This document shows, one piece after another, positions 1 to 6,314 of a DNA stretch of 9,836 nt (positions within the stretch are counted from its first letter, which is position 1; each line of letters opens with the position of its first letter). The DNA lies in the NCBI GenBank assembly GCA_002414205.1, contig DHYQ01000069.1, positions 40,654 through 50,489 on the forward strand. Direction: 5' to 3'. The translations under genes and the position numbers were made by a program. This DNA is from Gallionellaceae bacterium UBA5126. GTDB taxonomy: Bacteria > Pseudomonadota > Gammaproteobacteria > Burkholderiales > Gallionellaceae. A model generated the notes under the pieces. It saw only the letters and a program-made list of their open reading frames with translations. It was not told where the DNA came from and did no database searches.

Positions 1-1
1 C

Positions 2-658
2 TTTTTGCGCGTCTGCTCCGGGCAATATACGTCGGGCATGAAGGTCAAACACCGCCGCACCGGCAAAGACATGAAGCTGGCGAATGCCGTGACGTTCATG
101 GCCAACGAGCGCTCGCGCCTGGACGAAGCCTTCGCCGGTGACATCATCGGCATCCACAATCACGGCCAATTGCAAATCGGCGACGTGCTGACCGAAGGCG
201 AAGCCCTGATTTTCAAGGGCATTCCCTACTTCGCGCCGGAGCTGTTCAGCCGCGCCCGCCTGCGCGACCCCATGAAAGCCAAGCAACTGGAAAAAGGCTT
301 GCGCCAACTGGGCGAAGAAGGCGCGGTGCAAGTCTTCGCCCCGCTGCTGGACAACGCCCTGTTGATTGGCGCGGTCGGCCAACTGCAATTTGAGGTCGTG
401 GAACACCGCCTGAAAGCCGAATACGGCGTCGATGCCGTGTTCGAGCGCGCCGGCATCCAAACCGCCCGCTGGGTGACTTGCCCCGATGCCAACCACCTCA
501 ACGAATTCGTCAAAGCCAACGCCGCCCGCCTGGCAAAAGACGTGGACGGCAACTACGCCTACCTCGCCGACAGCGGCGTCAACCTGCGCTTGGCGCAAGA
601 ACGCTGGCCCAAAGTCCAATTCCACGCCACGCGGGAACATGGGCAGCAGTTGGGGTAG
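2..658 (+). CDS. prfC: Peptide chain release factor 3 (RF3), C-terminal part, 5' end outside the window
   Basis: RF3 is the cytoplasmic GTPase that recycles RF1/RF2 from the ribosome after peptide release. About 218 codons are visible; the reading frame is open to the left edge, so the GTPase domain (G1-G5 motifs) lies outside. What remains is the end of the beta-barrel domain and the C-terminal RF3-specific domain. Recognisable RF3 stretches are [41 protein letters not shown] with QIGD soon after, [34 protein letters not shown] and [20 protein letters not shown], which follow the E. coli RF3 C-terminus closely from memory. The stop is TAG at 656-658. No start can be assigned here; the in-frame TTG at position 5 is internal. 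Only 55 bp separate it from the next gene and no T-tailed terminator is seen between them. Codon use and GC are high, like the rest of the core genes. The identification is firm. Confidence 0.96.
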   Translation, partial: FLRVCSGQYTSGMKVKHRRTGKDMKLANAVTFMANERSRLDEAFAGDIIGIHNHGQLQIGDVLTEGEALIFKGIPYFAPELFSRARLRDPMKAKQLEKGLRQLGEEGAVQVFAPLLDNALLIGAVGQLQFEVVEHRLKAEYGVDAVFERAGIQTARWVTCPDANHLNEFVKANAARLAKDVDGNYAYLADSGVNLRLAQERWPKVQFHATREHGQQLG

Positions 659-713
659 AGCATGACAGCCTAACAAAGCCTCCATTTTCCATACCGAAAG
701 GCTGTTAAACGCA

Positions 714-1586
714 ATGAGTCGTCCCAAGCACCAGCACTGGGTTCCACAATTTTACTTGCGCTATTTTTCAACACCAGAAACCAGAAGTGAGAAGGATGCG
801 CAAGTTTGGATGTTTTCAAAAGATGAGGCCGATGGTAATGAGTGCCTCACCAATATTCGGAACGCTTGCGGAAAGCGATACCTCTACACACCTGTAGATG
901 AAACGGGTGCTCGCACATGGGATTTGGAGAGCAAACTGGATCAACTGGAATCCACAATGGGAAAGATTTGGCCACAGGTGGCCGAAGGATTCGTCGATCT
1001 CGGAAATCAGTCGATACGAAAAGGCTTAGCACTGTTTGCGGCAGTGATGCACCTTCGGAATCCTGAAGTTCGCAGACTCGTGAAGAAGTTGCACCAGCAA
1101 TTGGTCGAATTCTACGAATCAGGCTCTCTTCGCCCAGATGGAACTCCAGCGATAGATCATCGTGACTGGCACAAATACCGTGCTTGGGGCAAAAACGACC
1201 ATGACAAATTCTTCGCTCATATTGTCGAAAATGAAGCGATTCATATTGCTGAACTTCTGATGAAAAAAAGATGGGCAGTGGTATTTTCCGGGAGAGATGT
1301 GTTCATAACCTCCGATAGGCCTGTAGCGGTGCAGCATTTATCAAAGAATGTTGTCGGATTTGGAACAGAAAATGCAATCATCACTTTTCCTCTGTCTCCC
1401 AAGCGCATTCTAGTTATGGATGACCAACACGAAGAACCCAGCAATCAGTACTACCCGCTTCAAGCATCGAACGGGGGCGCGTTTAATCACGCCATATGGA
1501 GCAATGGCAGTCGCTTCATGATTACCGGAAGGGCTATTCATGACGTACTCTCTGAAATCGTGAAATGTGCCGACGCAGATGAGTAA
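714..1586 (+). CDS. DUF4238 domain-containing protein, function unknown
   Basis: A 290-residue protein matching the DUF4238 family pattern. The hallmark N-terminus HQHWVPQFYLRYF is at residues 6-18, KRYLYTP at 54-60, an acidic helix LESKLDQLES at 71-80, FAAVMHLRNPEVR at 108-120, WAVVFSGRDVFITSDRPVAV at 187-206 and ITFPLSPKRILVM at 223-235. The length is typical of the family. No signal peptide or membrane segment is visible, so it is probably cytoplasmic. The biochemical role of the family is not established to my knowledge; the invariant His/Trp/Tyr cluster and the TSD-P motif look like an active or binding site, but that is inference. The start ATG at 714 is supported by the family motif beginning at residue 6; upstream GAAAGG (696-701) is only a weak ribosome site, 12 bases away. 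Base composition is visibly poorer in G/C than its neighbours (21 of 60 at 1201-1260, against 38 of 60 at 6781-6840 in dapA), which suggests later acquisition. A hairpin terminator follows the stop directly. Confidence 0.85.
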   Translation: MSRPKHQHWVPQFYLRYFSTPETRSEKDAQVWMFSKDEADGNECLTNIRNACGKRYLYTPVDETGARTWDLESKLDQLESTMGKIWPQVAEGFVDLGNQSIRKGLALFAAVMHLRNPEVRRLVKKLHQQLVEFYESGSLRPDGTPAIDHRDWHKYRAWGKNDHDKFFAHIVENEAIHIAELLMKKRWAVVFSGRDVFITSDRPVAVQHLSKNVVGFGTENAIITFPLSPKRILVMDDQHEEPSNQYYPLQASNGGAFNHAIWSNGSRFMITGRAIHDVLSEIVKCADADE

Positions 1587-1596
1587 CACGTAGCAC

Positions 1597-1672
1597 GTAG
1601 GCTGGGGTGAGGTACGAACCCCAGCTTTTTCATTGCCGTTGCTGGGGTTCGCTGCGCTCACCACCAGCCTAC
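1597..1672. repeat. Imperfect palindromic intergenic element (GTAGGCTGG...CCAGCCTAC)
   Basis: The left arm 1597-1625 begins GTAGGCTGG and ends CGAACCCCAGC. The right arm 1641-1672 begins GCTGGGGTTCG and ends CCAGCCTAC. Reverse-complemented, the arms agree over most of about 30 bp with a few mismatches and small indels, around a 15-base spacer. Each arm can also fold on itself. This form (GGCTGGGGTGAG / AACCCCAGC) resembles dispersed palindromic repeats found in many proteobacterial intergenic regions; that is recollection, not a search result. The left arm carries the T-tailed terminator of the gene before it. Confidence 0.75.
1601..1630 (+). terminator. Rho-independent terminator of the DUF4238 gene
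   Basis: The perfect 8-bp stem GCTGGGGT (1601-1608) / ACCCCAGC (1618-1625), with a 9-base loop, is followed at once by five T residues (1626-1630). It starts 15 bases after the TAA stop at 1584-1586, the expected place. The hairpin is also the left half of a larger palindrome, so its terminator role may be secondary to its being a repeat element. There is no T-run in the opposite orientation. Confidence 0.75.
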
Positions 1673-1680
1673 CTGACACG

Positions 1681-1764
1681 TTGCATAGTGAAATCCGCAT
1701 TCATTATTGCCCATATTGTGGCGTGAAACTCGCCACCAATGCCGTCCCATCCTGCCCATCATAG
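1681..1764 (+). pseudogene. Possible remnant of a zinc-ribbon protein C-terminus
   Basis: In the frame ending at TAG 1762-1764, the translation from about 1690 reads EIRIHYCPYCGVKL and then ATNAVPSCPS. IHYCPYCGVKL is the typical terminal CPxCG zinc-knuckle of many small bacterial proteins, where it often closes the chain. No proper gene precedes it: upstream, the frame runs straight into the palindromic element at 1597-1672. The stretch therefore looks like the tail of a gene whose body was lost, perhaps when the repeat or the DUF4238 gene arrived. A chance match over 27 codons is possible. An alternative is a very short functional peptide starting at TTG 1681, but no ribosome site supports that. 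Confidence 0.35.
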
Positions 1765-1798
1765 ACTTGCATGTGAACACGTTTGCCACGATGATGGG
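1755..1798. repeat. Inverted repeat upstream of the secreted-protein gene
   Basis: CCCATCAT (1755-1762) and ATGATGGG (1791-1798) are perfect 8-bp inverted copies around a 28-base spacer. The right half ends 49 bp before the ATG at 1848, so it sits where a promoter or operator of that gene could be. There is no T-run that would make it a terminator. Its role is unknown; coincidence is possible at this length. Confidence 0.4.
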
Positions 1799-1833
1799 TT
1801 TCCATCGCACGGCGATGTTTTGTTGACCCATCT

Positions 1834-1840
1834 AAAGGAG
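1834..1840 (+). promoter_or_regulatory. Strong ribosome binding site of the secreted-protein gene
   Basis: AAAGGAG lies 7 bases before the ATG at 1848. It is one of the clearest Shine-Dalgarno sites in the window and fixes that start, which also begins a good signal peptide. Confidence 0.8.
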
Positions 1841-1847
1841 ACTTACC

Positions 1848-2858
1848 ATGCGCACCCTTCCCTTGTTGCTATCCCTGCTGTGTAGTCAGGCCGCTCTGGC
1901 CATAGACTGGGAGGAGATTCCCTATCGTTATTCCGCGCTGGATGAGGCGCAACTGGGCAAGGTGTTTCCGTTGCGCGAGTTGCCCGCGCTGGATTCGCAG
2001 AAGCCGGTACCTGGCGCGTTGGCCGTGGGGCCGTCCGGGGCACACTGGTCTTGGCAATTGCGTGAAGATGCGCATGGCGGTCAGCCGGTCACATTAAGCG
2101 GCAAGGACAAGACTGGTCAGCCTTGGCAGGTGAGTCTGGGTGAATTGGCGGGCTGTGCGCCTTGGCGGGTGTTTAGCGGCGATGTGGATGGTGATGGCGT
2201 CGCGGATGCCATCGTGTTGCGTCAGACGTGTGGCAATGGGCTGTCCGCGCCACTGGCGATTAGCGCGATTACTTTTGATGCGCAGGGCCGCCCACTGCTG
2301 TTCAATAAAACCAGCTATTTTGATCTGGGCGACCAGCCCGGCGTGGGAGCCTTGCGCGACTTGGACGGCGACGGCAAGGCGGAATGGCTGGACATGCATT
2401 TTGGCGGCGGCTATTGGGTGACGCAGGTGTATCAGGCACGACACGGCGCTTGGCAAAGCATCAGCAAACTGGCCGGGCAAAGTTATCCGCAATATGTGCG
2501 CTTTACGGAAGCCTCCAATCACCAAGTCACGGCACTTAAAACCAAAACCGCCGGCTTGAGCGACGAAACGCGTCCAAGCTGGACAGGAAAATTACAACGC
2601 CTGACGGTGCAGGATGATGAAGATCAAAGCTGGCGTGTGCAAATGTCCATCCGTCTGGCCAATGGCAAAACCGCCAGTTGTAATTTGGCGGAAGAAACGG
2701 TTTGGCTGGATGAGCGTAGCGCGGGGCGCAAGGTGTATGGAGATTTAAGCGCTGCGGGTGCAGCATTGCGCACCTTGCAGGCCGGGACGACGATTCAGGG
2801 ACAAGGACAACTGGACACCAGTGGCTGCGCGCCTGCCCGGATTCGCACCGGCCCTTGA
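1848..2858 (+). CDS. Exported protein of unknown function with two Asp-rich DxDGDG loops
   Basis: A 336-residue protein I do not recognise as a named family. Residues 1-18 form a classic signal peptide: Arg2, a Leu-rich core, and ALA before a predicted cleavage at 18/19, giving a mature protein starting IDWEEIPYRYS. The mature chain should be periplasmic or secreted; no lipobox or further membrane segment is visible. Two short motifs, DVDGDGVAD (112-120) and DLDGDGKAE (171-179), are Ca2+-binding-type loops as found in FG-GAP/VCBS beta-propeller repeats and dockerin-like loops. Two copies are too few for a full propeller. Four cysteines in the mature part (103, 128, 278, 327) could make two disulfides, fitting an oxidising compartment. 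The start is well supported by AAAGGAG 7 bases upstream. It is transcribed alone: the left neighbour ends in a terminator and the right one is convergent. The stop lies only seven bases before a row of palindromes. The gene is real; its function is open. Confidence 0.85.
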   Translation: MRTLPLLLSLLCSQAALAIDWEEIPYRYSALDEAQLGKVFPLRELPALDSQKPVPGALAVGPSGAHWSWQLREDAHGGQPVTLSGKDKTGQPWQVSLGELAGCAPWRVFSGDVDGDGVADAIVLRQTCGNGLSAPLAISAITFDAQGRPLLFNKTSYFDLGDQPGVGALRDLDGDGKAEWLDMHFGGGYWVTQVYQARHGAWQSISKLAGQSYPQYVRFTEASNHQVTALKTKTAGLSDETRPSWTGKLQRLTVQDDEDQSWRVQMSIRLANGKTASCNLAEETVWLDERSAGRKVYGDLSAAGAALRTLQAGTTIQGQGQLDTSGCAPARIRTGP

Positions 2859-2865
2859 AGCCATC

Positions 2866-2893
2866 GGGTGGATGCCGCGCAGGCAATCCACCC
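2866..2893. repeat. Palindrome 1 of the convergent junction
   Basis: GGGTGGATGCC (2866-2876) pairs with GGCAATCCACCC (2882-2893) with one bulged A and a 5-base loop. It begins 7 bases after the stop of the secreted-protein gene and could end or protect that transcript, although no T-run follows (CATTTCC). Confidence 0.6.
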
Positions 2894-2925
2894 CATTTCC
2901 AACGTTGATGCACGACACGAGGAAC

Positions 2926-2945
2926 GGTGGGTTGCTGCACCCACC
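2926..2945. repeat. Palindrome 2 of the convergent junction
   Basis: GGTGGGT (2926-2932) and ACCCACC (2939-2945) form a perfect 7-bp stem with a 6-base loop. GGTGGGTT...ACCCACC hairpins are common as dispersed intergenic repeats in proteobacteria (recollection). There is no T-run on either side. Confidence 0.6.
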
Positions 2946-2986
2946 TTGGCAGTTGGGTGCGCTACGCGGATTCACCCAACTGCCAA
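2946..2986. repeat. Palindrome 3 of the convergent junction, probable end of the feoA-feoB-mqo transcript
   Basis: TTGGCAGTTGGGTG (2946-2959) and CACCCAACTGCCAA (2973-2986) are perfect 14-bp inverted copies around a 13-base spacer. On the minus strand the hairpin starts 5 bases after the mqo stop codon (2992-2994). It abuts palindrome 2 with no gap. Position suggests a transcript-end or mRNA-stabilising structure for the minus-strand genes, but the T-run of a textbook Rho-independent terminator is absent on both strands, so the terminator role is inferred. Confidence 0.7.
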
Positions 2987-2991
2987 AACCT

Positions 2992-4509
2992 TCAGGCATG
3001 CACACTACGTTTGCGCTTGTGGCTGCCTTTTTTGCCTTCGCGGTGTTCCAGGCCCAAGACATCCAGCGTGTGTTCACGTATTTGGTGCAGCAGTGCCACG
3101 TTGTCGTCCAGCGATTCGCCATAGGACGGGATCATCTGTTTCAGCTTGGGTTGCCAATCGCCCAGGCGGTTGGGGAAGCAGCGCTCAATCACGTCTATCA
3201 TGGCCTGCACGGACACCGAAGCACCGGGAGAGGCACCCAGCAGCACGGCCAGTGAGCCGTCTGGCGCGGTGACAATTTCCGTACCGAATTCCAGTTTTCC
3301 GCCATTTTCATCGCATTTCTTGATGATCTGCACGCGCTGCCCGGCGGCAACCAACTCCCAATCTTCATCCTTGGCCTCGGCGAAGAATTCGCGCAGGCTG
3401 TCCACGCGCTCGGTGTGGGTCTTCATCGCCTCGTTAATCAGGTAGCGAGTGAGATCCATATTGTCACGGGCCACGGCCAGCAAAGGTTTCAAGTTGCTGC
3501 TCTTCACCGAGGAGAACAAGTCCAGCAGCGAGCCTTCCTTGAGAAATTTGGTGGTAATGCTGGCAAATGGCCCGAACAGCAGCGCCGGTTGGCCGTCGAT
3601 GATGCGAGTGTCCAGATGCGGCACTGACATGGGCGGCGCGCCGGTGGGCGCTTTGCCATACACCTTGCTGGCGTGGCGTTTCACCACTTCGGGGTTTTTG
3701 CAAATCAGCCATTGCCCGCTAACCGGGAAGCCGCCGTAGCCCTTACTGATTGGCAGGCCGGTTTTCTGGAACAGCGGCAGCGCCCCACCGCCCGCGCCCA
3801 AAAACACAAAGCCCGCGTCGATGTCACGACGATGCCCGGCGTCATCCTTCAGGTGTACATGCCAGCGTCCATTGGCCGCCTGCTTCAGGCCGGTAATGGT
3901 GTGGTGCATTTTCAACTCAAAATTGTCGTGCTTGCCCAACTCTTTCACCATGTGGCGGGTCAGGTAACCAAAGTCCACGTCGGTGCCGTGTTTGACCTGC
4001 GTTGCGGCGATGGGCTGCGCCGGATCGCGCCCGGCCATCACCAGCGGCATCCATTGCTGCAATACGGCGGGGTCTTCGCTGTACTCCATTTCCTCAAACA
4101 AGTGATGCGTGTGCAGCGCTTCATAGCGCTTGCGCAAAAACGCGACGTTTTGCTCGCCCCAGACAAAACTCTGATGATGCACCGGGTTGATGAAACGCTC
4201 CGGTGACGGCAACACACCTTGCTCCACCAGATACGTCCAGAATTGCAGCGACACTTCAAAAGCGGCATTGATGCCCAGGGCACGGTTGATGCCGACCGTA
4301 CCGTCAGCCTGCTCGGCGGTGTAGTTCAACTCGCAATAGCCCGCGTGCCCGGTACCGGCGTTGTTCAGGCTGTGCGAGCTTTCGCCCGCCACCCGGCCCA
4401 ATTTTTCCACCATGGTAATTTTCAGCTTGGGGTCTAGCTGTACCAATAATTTGCCCAAGGTGGCGCTCATGACGCCAGCACCCACCAGCAACACATCCAC
4501 TTTTTTCAT
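2992..4509 (-). CDS. mqo: Malate:quinone oxidoreductase (FAD-dependent malate dehydrogenase)
   Basis: Mqo is a peripheral membrane flavoprotein that oxidises malate to oxaloacetate and passes electrons to the quinone pool, serving both the TCA cycle and respiration. The 505-residue protein has the N-terminal dinucleotide fold VDVLLVGAGVMSATLG (residues 4-19), VEKLGRVAGESSHSLNNAGTGHAGYCELNY (34-63, typical of Mqo), GTDVDFGYLTR (175-185), FVFLGAGGGALPL (235-247), KGYGGFPVSGQWL (256-268) and the late GASPGASVSVQAM (425-437). Length is in the usual range of about 490-550. The start at 4509 was chosen because MKKVDVLLVGAG is the family start and GGAGAG (4516-4521) sits 6 bases upstream; an in-frame start at 4596 would add 29 residues lying inside feoB. 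The gap to the feoB stop is 17 bases, and the ribosome site begins just after that stop, so co-transcription with feoAB is likely. The C-terminus ends in a basic tail, KRKRSVHA. Identification is firm. Confidence 0.97.
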   Translation of the reverse strand: MKKVDVLLVGAGVMSATLGKLLVQLDPKLKITMVEKLGRVAGESSHSLNNAGTGHAGYCELNYTAEQADGTVGINRALGINAAFEVSLQFWTYLVEQGVLPSPERFINPVHHQSFVWGEQNVAFLRKRYEALHTHHLFEEMEYSEDPAVLQQWMPLVMAGRDPAQPIAATQVKHGTDVDFGYLTRHMVKELGKHDNFELKMHHTITGLKQAANGRWHVHLKDDAGHRRDIDAGFVFLGAGGGALPLFQKTGLPISKGYGGFPVSGQWLICKNPEVVKRHASKVYGKAPTGAPPMSVPHLDTRIIDGQPALLFGPFASITTKFLKEGSLLDLFSSVKSSNLKPLLAVARDNMDLTRYLINEAMKTHTERVDSLREFFAEAKDEDWELVAAGQRVQIIKKCDENGGKLEFGTEIVTAPDGSLAVLLGASPGASVSVQAMIDVIERCFPNRLGDWQPKLKQMIPSYGESLDDNVALLHQIREHTLDVLGLEHREGKKGSHKRKRSVHA

Positions 4510-4515
4510 GCCTAA

Positions 4516-4521
4516 CTCTCC
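4516..4521 (-). promoter_or_regulatory. Ribosome binding site of mqo
   Basis: On the minus strand GGAGAG lies 6 bases before the ATG at 4509 and directly after the feoB stop (4527-4529). It decides the mqo start and supports expression from the feo transcript. Confidence 0.75.
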
Positions 4522-4526
4522 GTCTT

Positions 4527-6314
4527 TCAATATCCCAAGGCGCGTGCGCCTTGATAAAACACAAAACTGACCCCCCAAGCCAGTACCAATGACCAAGCCA
4601 AACTAAAAACGGTAAAACCACGGCTATGCGACTCGCTGCGCAAGGTCGCAATTGCCGACAAACACGGCGTGTAAATCAGGGTGAACAGCATGAAGCTGTA
4701 AGCCCGCACCGGATCCAACTGCTGCGCCAGCAGCCCCCCCAATTCGTTACCACTCAGCCCATAAATCACCGCCAGCGAGCCAATCACGATTTCCTTGGCC
4801 ACAAAACCGAAAATCAGCGCGATGGTCAGCGCGGGCGTAATGCCTATCGGCTCAAACAGCGGATGCAGCGCGTTGCCGATCATCCCGGCCAGGGTGTCGG
4901 CGCTGGCGGGTTGCGCCGAAAATGGCACATGCGTCAGCAGCCACACCAACACCACCCCGGCCACGATGAACTGCGTGGCACGCTGCAAAAAATGCCGCAC
5001 CTCCAGCCAACCGCGCATCACCAGTTGCCGCAGGGTGGGGAAGCGATACGGCGGCAACTCCAGCACAAACGGCTCGTGGCTGTCGAAGCGCTTGCGGAAT
5101 AAGACCGCCGTCAAAATCGCCGCCGCAAAGCTGAACACATACAGACTGAACAACACCAGCGGCGCAGTTTCCGGCCGGAACAGCGCCGCAGTCATAAACA
5201 CAAACACCTGCAAGCGCGCCGAACAGAGCGAGAACGGAATCACCAGCATGGTCAACAAGCGCATAGCGCGCGAGCGCATCACCCGTGTCCCCATCAGCGC
5301 CGGGACATTGCAGCCGAAACCCATCAGCAACATGACAAACCCGCGTCCGTCCAAGCCCAGCCGCGCCATCAGCGCATCCATCAAAAACGCCGCCCGCGAC
5401 AGATAGCCGCTGTCTTCCACCGAGGCCATGAACAGGAAAAACAGCACGATAATCGGCACAAAGGCCATCACCGTCGCCAGCCCGTTATACACGCCGTCCA
5501 GCAACAAACCTTGCCAAGCCGGGTGCCAACCCGCCAGCGCTGGCTCCAACCAAGTTTCGCGCAACCAGCTAAACGCCGTGGCAATCCCGCCTTGCAACGG
5601 CTGCCCCAGCAAAAAAATCCCCTGAAACAGCACGTACATCACCAGAAAGAAAATCGGCAGCCCCCACACGGGATGCAGCAACACCCGATCCAGTTTGTCG
5701 CTCAGATGCTCCGGCAAACGCGCCGGCACCTGCACCGTTTGCTTCAGCACCCGCGCCATCTCGGCTTCCAGATGCTCGTCCTGTTCCAACTGATGGCGCA
5801 ACTCCTCGGCCATGCCCGGCGTCGGGTAACGCAACGCATTACTCACCGCCTGCATGGCTTCGGGATACCCCGTGCCATACTTGCCGCTCAGCAAAAACAC
5901 CGGCATTTCCAGCAGCGCCGACATTTTGCGCGTATCAATGGTAATGCCGAATTGCTTGGCCTCATCCGCCATGTTCAGCAGCACCACCACGTTTAAATTC
6001 AAGGCTTTGAGTTGCAGCAACAAGCTCATTTGCCGCTCGATTTGCGTGGCGTTCAACACCACCAGCGCCAAATCGGGCACATTGTCGCGCAGAAAGTGGC
6101 GAACAATCTGCTCGTCCTCTGAAAATCCATGCAAATCATAAAATCCTGGCAGGTCGATGACTTCGACCATTTTGTCGCCCAAGAGGATTTTGCCGGTGAG
6201 TAATTCCACGGTGATGCCGGGCCAATTGCCGACCCGCGCCGTGCCGCCGGTGATGCGATTGAATAAGGTGGATTTGCCGGTATTGGGCATGCCCAGCAAG
6301 GCGATGCGCTTCAT
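4527..6314 (-). CDS. feoB: Ferrous iron transporter FeoB (GTPase-coupled inner-membrane permease)
   Basis: FeoB imports Fe2+ across the inner membrane. The 595-residue chain has an N-terminal G domain: G1 GMPNTGKS (8-15), the switch region near VGNWPGIT (28-35), G3 DLPG (54-57), G4 NMAD (114-117) and a probable G5 at SGKYGTG (143-149). A helical linker rich in Glu follows (about 166-205), then a polytopic membrane part from about residue 214. Core transport motifs are GFGCNVPALMGTR (332-344), SLCSARLQVF (362-371), GFVAKEIVIGSLAV (503-516) and YTPC (548-551). The conserved cysteines at 335, 364 and 551 are present. It is shorter than the 773-residue E. coli protein, mostly by a missing C-terminal extension. 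In the second core motif the CGARLPVY/CSARLPVY form I remember is here CSARLQVF. ATG at 6314 overlaps the feoA stop as ATGA (6311-6314), indicating translational coupling; the GTG at 6323, three codons upstream, is less likely. Confidence 0.96.
   Translation of the reverse strand: MKRIALLGMPNTGKSTLFNRITGGTARVGNWPGITVELLTGKILLGDKMVEVIDLPGFYDLHGFSEDEQIVRHFLRDNVPDLALVVLNATQIERQMSLLLQLKALNLNVVVLLNMADEAKQFGITIDTRKMSALLEMPVFLLSGKYGTGYPEAMQAVSNALRYPTPGMAEELRHQLEQDEHLEAEMARVLKQTVQVPARLPEHLSDKLDRVLLHPVWGLPIFFLVMYVLFQGIFLLGQPLQGGIATAFSWLRETWLEPALAGWHPAWQGLLLDGVYNGLATVMAFVPIIVLFFLFMASVEDSGYLSRAAFLMDALMARLGLDGRGFVMLLMGFGCNVPALMGTRVMRSRAMRLLTMLVIPFSLCSARLQVFVFMTAALFRPETAPLVLFSLYVFSFAAAILTAVLFRKRFDSHEPFVLELPPYRFPTLRQLVMRGWLEVRHFLQRATQFIVAGVVLVWLLTHVPFSAQPASADTLAGMIGNALHPLFEPIGITPALTIALIFGFVAKEIVIGSLAVIYGLSGNELGGLLAQQLDPVRAYSFMLFTLIYTPCLSAIATLRSESHSRGFTVFSLAWSLVLAWGVSFVFYQGARALGY

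Noticed and set aside
659..713. Terminator after prfC
   Set aside because: ACAGCCT (665-671) and AGGCTGT (699-705) are inverted copies, but the 27-base loop and absence of a T-run make it unconvincing.
2859..2991. Textbook Rho-independent terminators between the convergent genes
   Set aside because: Strong stems are present, but none is followed by a T-run on either strand, so I list them as palindromes only.
2758..3272. Two plus-strand open frames across the convergent junction
   Set aside because: They overlap the end of the secreted-protein gene, the palindromes and the 3' end of mqo; the translations have no recognisable motif.
4510..4596. Upstream in-frame start for mqo giving 29 extra residues
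   Set aside because: The extension lies inside feoB coding sequence, while MKKVDVLLVGAG at 4509 has a good ribosome site and matches the family start.
3673..5996. Several plus-strand open frames of 60-200 codons within mqo and feoB
   Set aside because: All are antisense to well-identified genes, with Gln/Arg/His-rich low-complexity translations.
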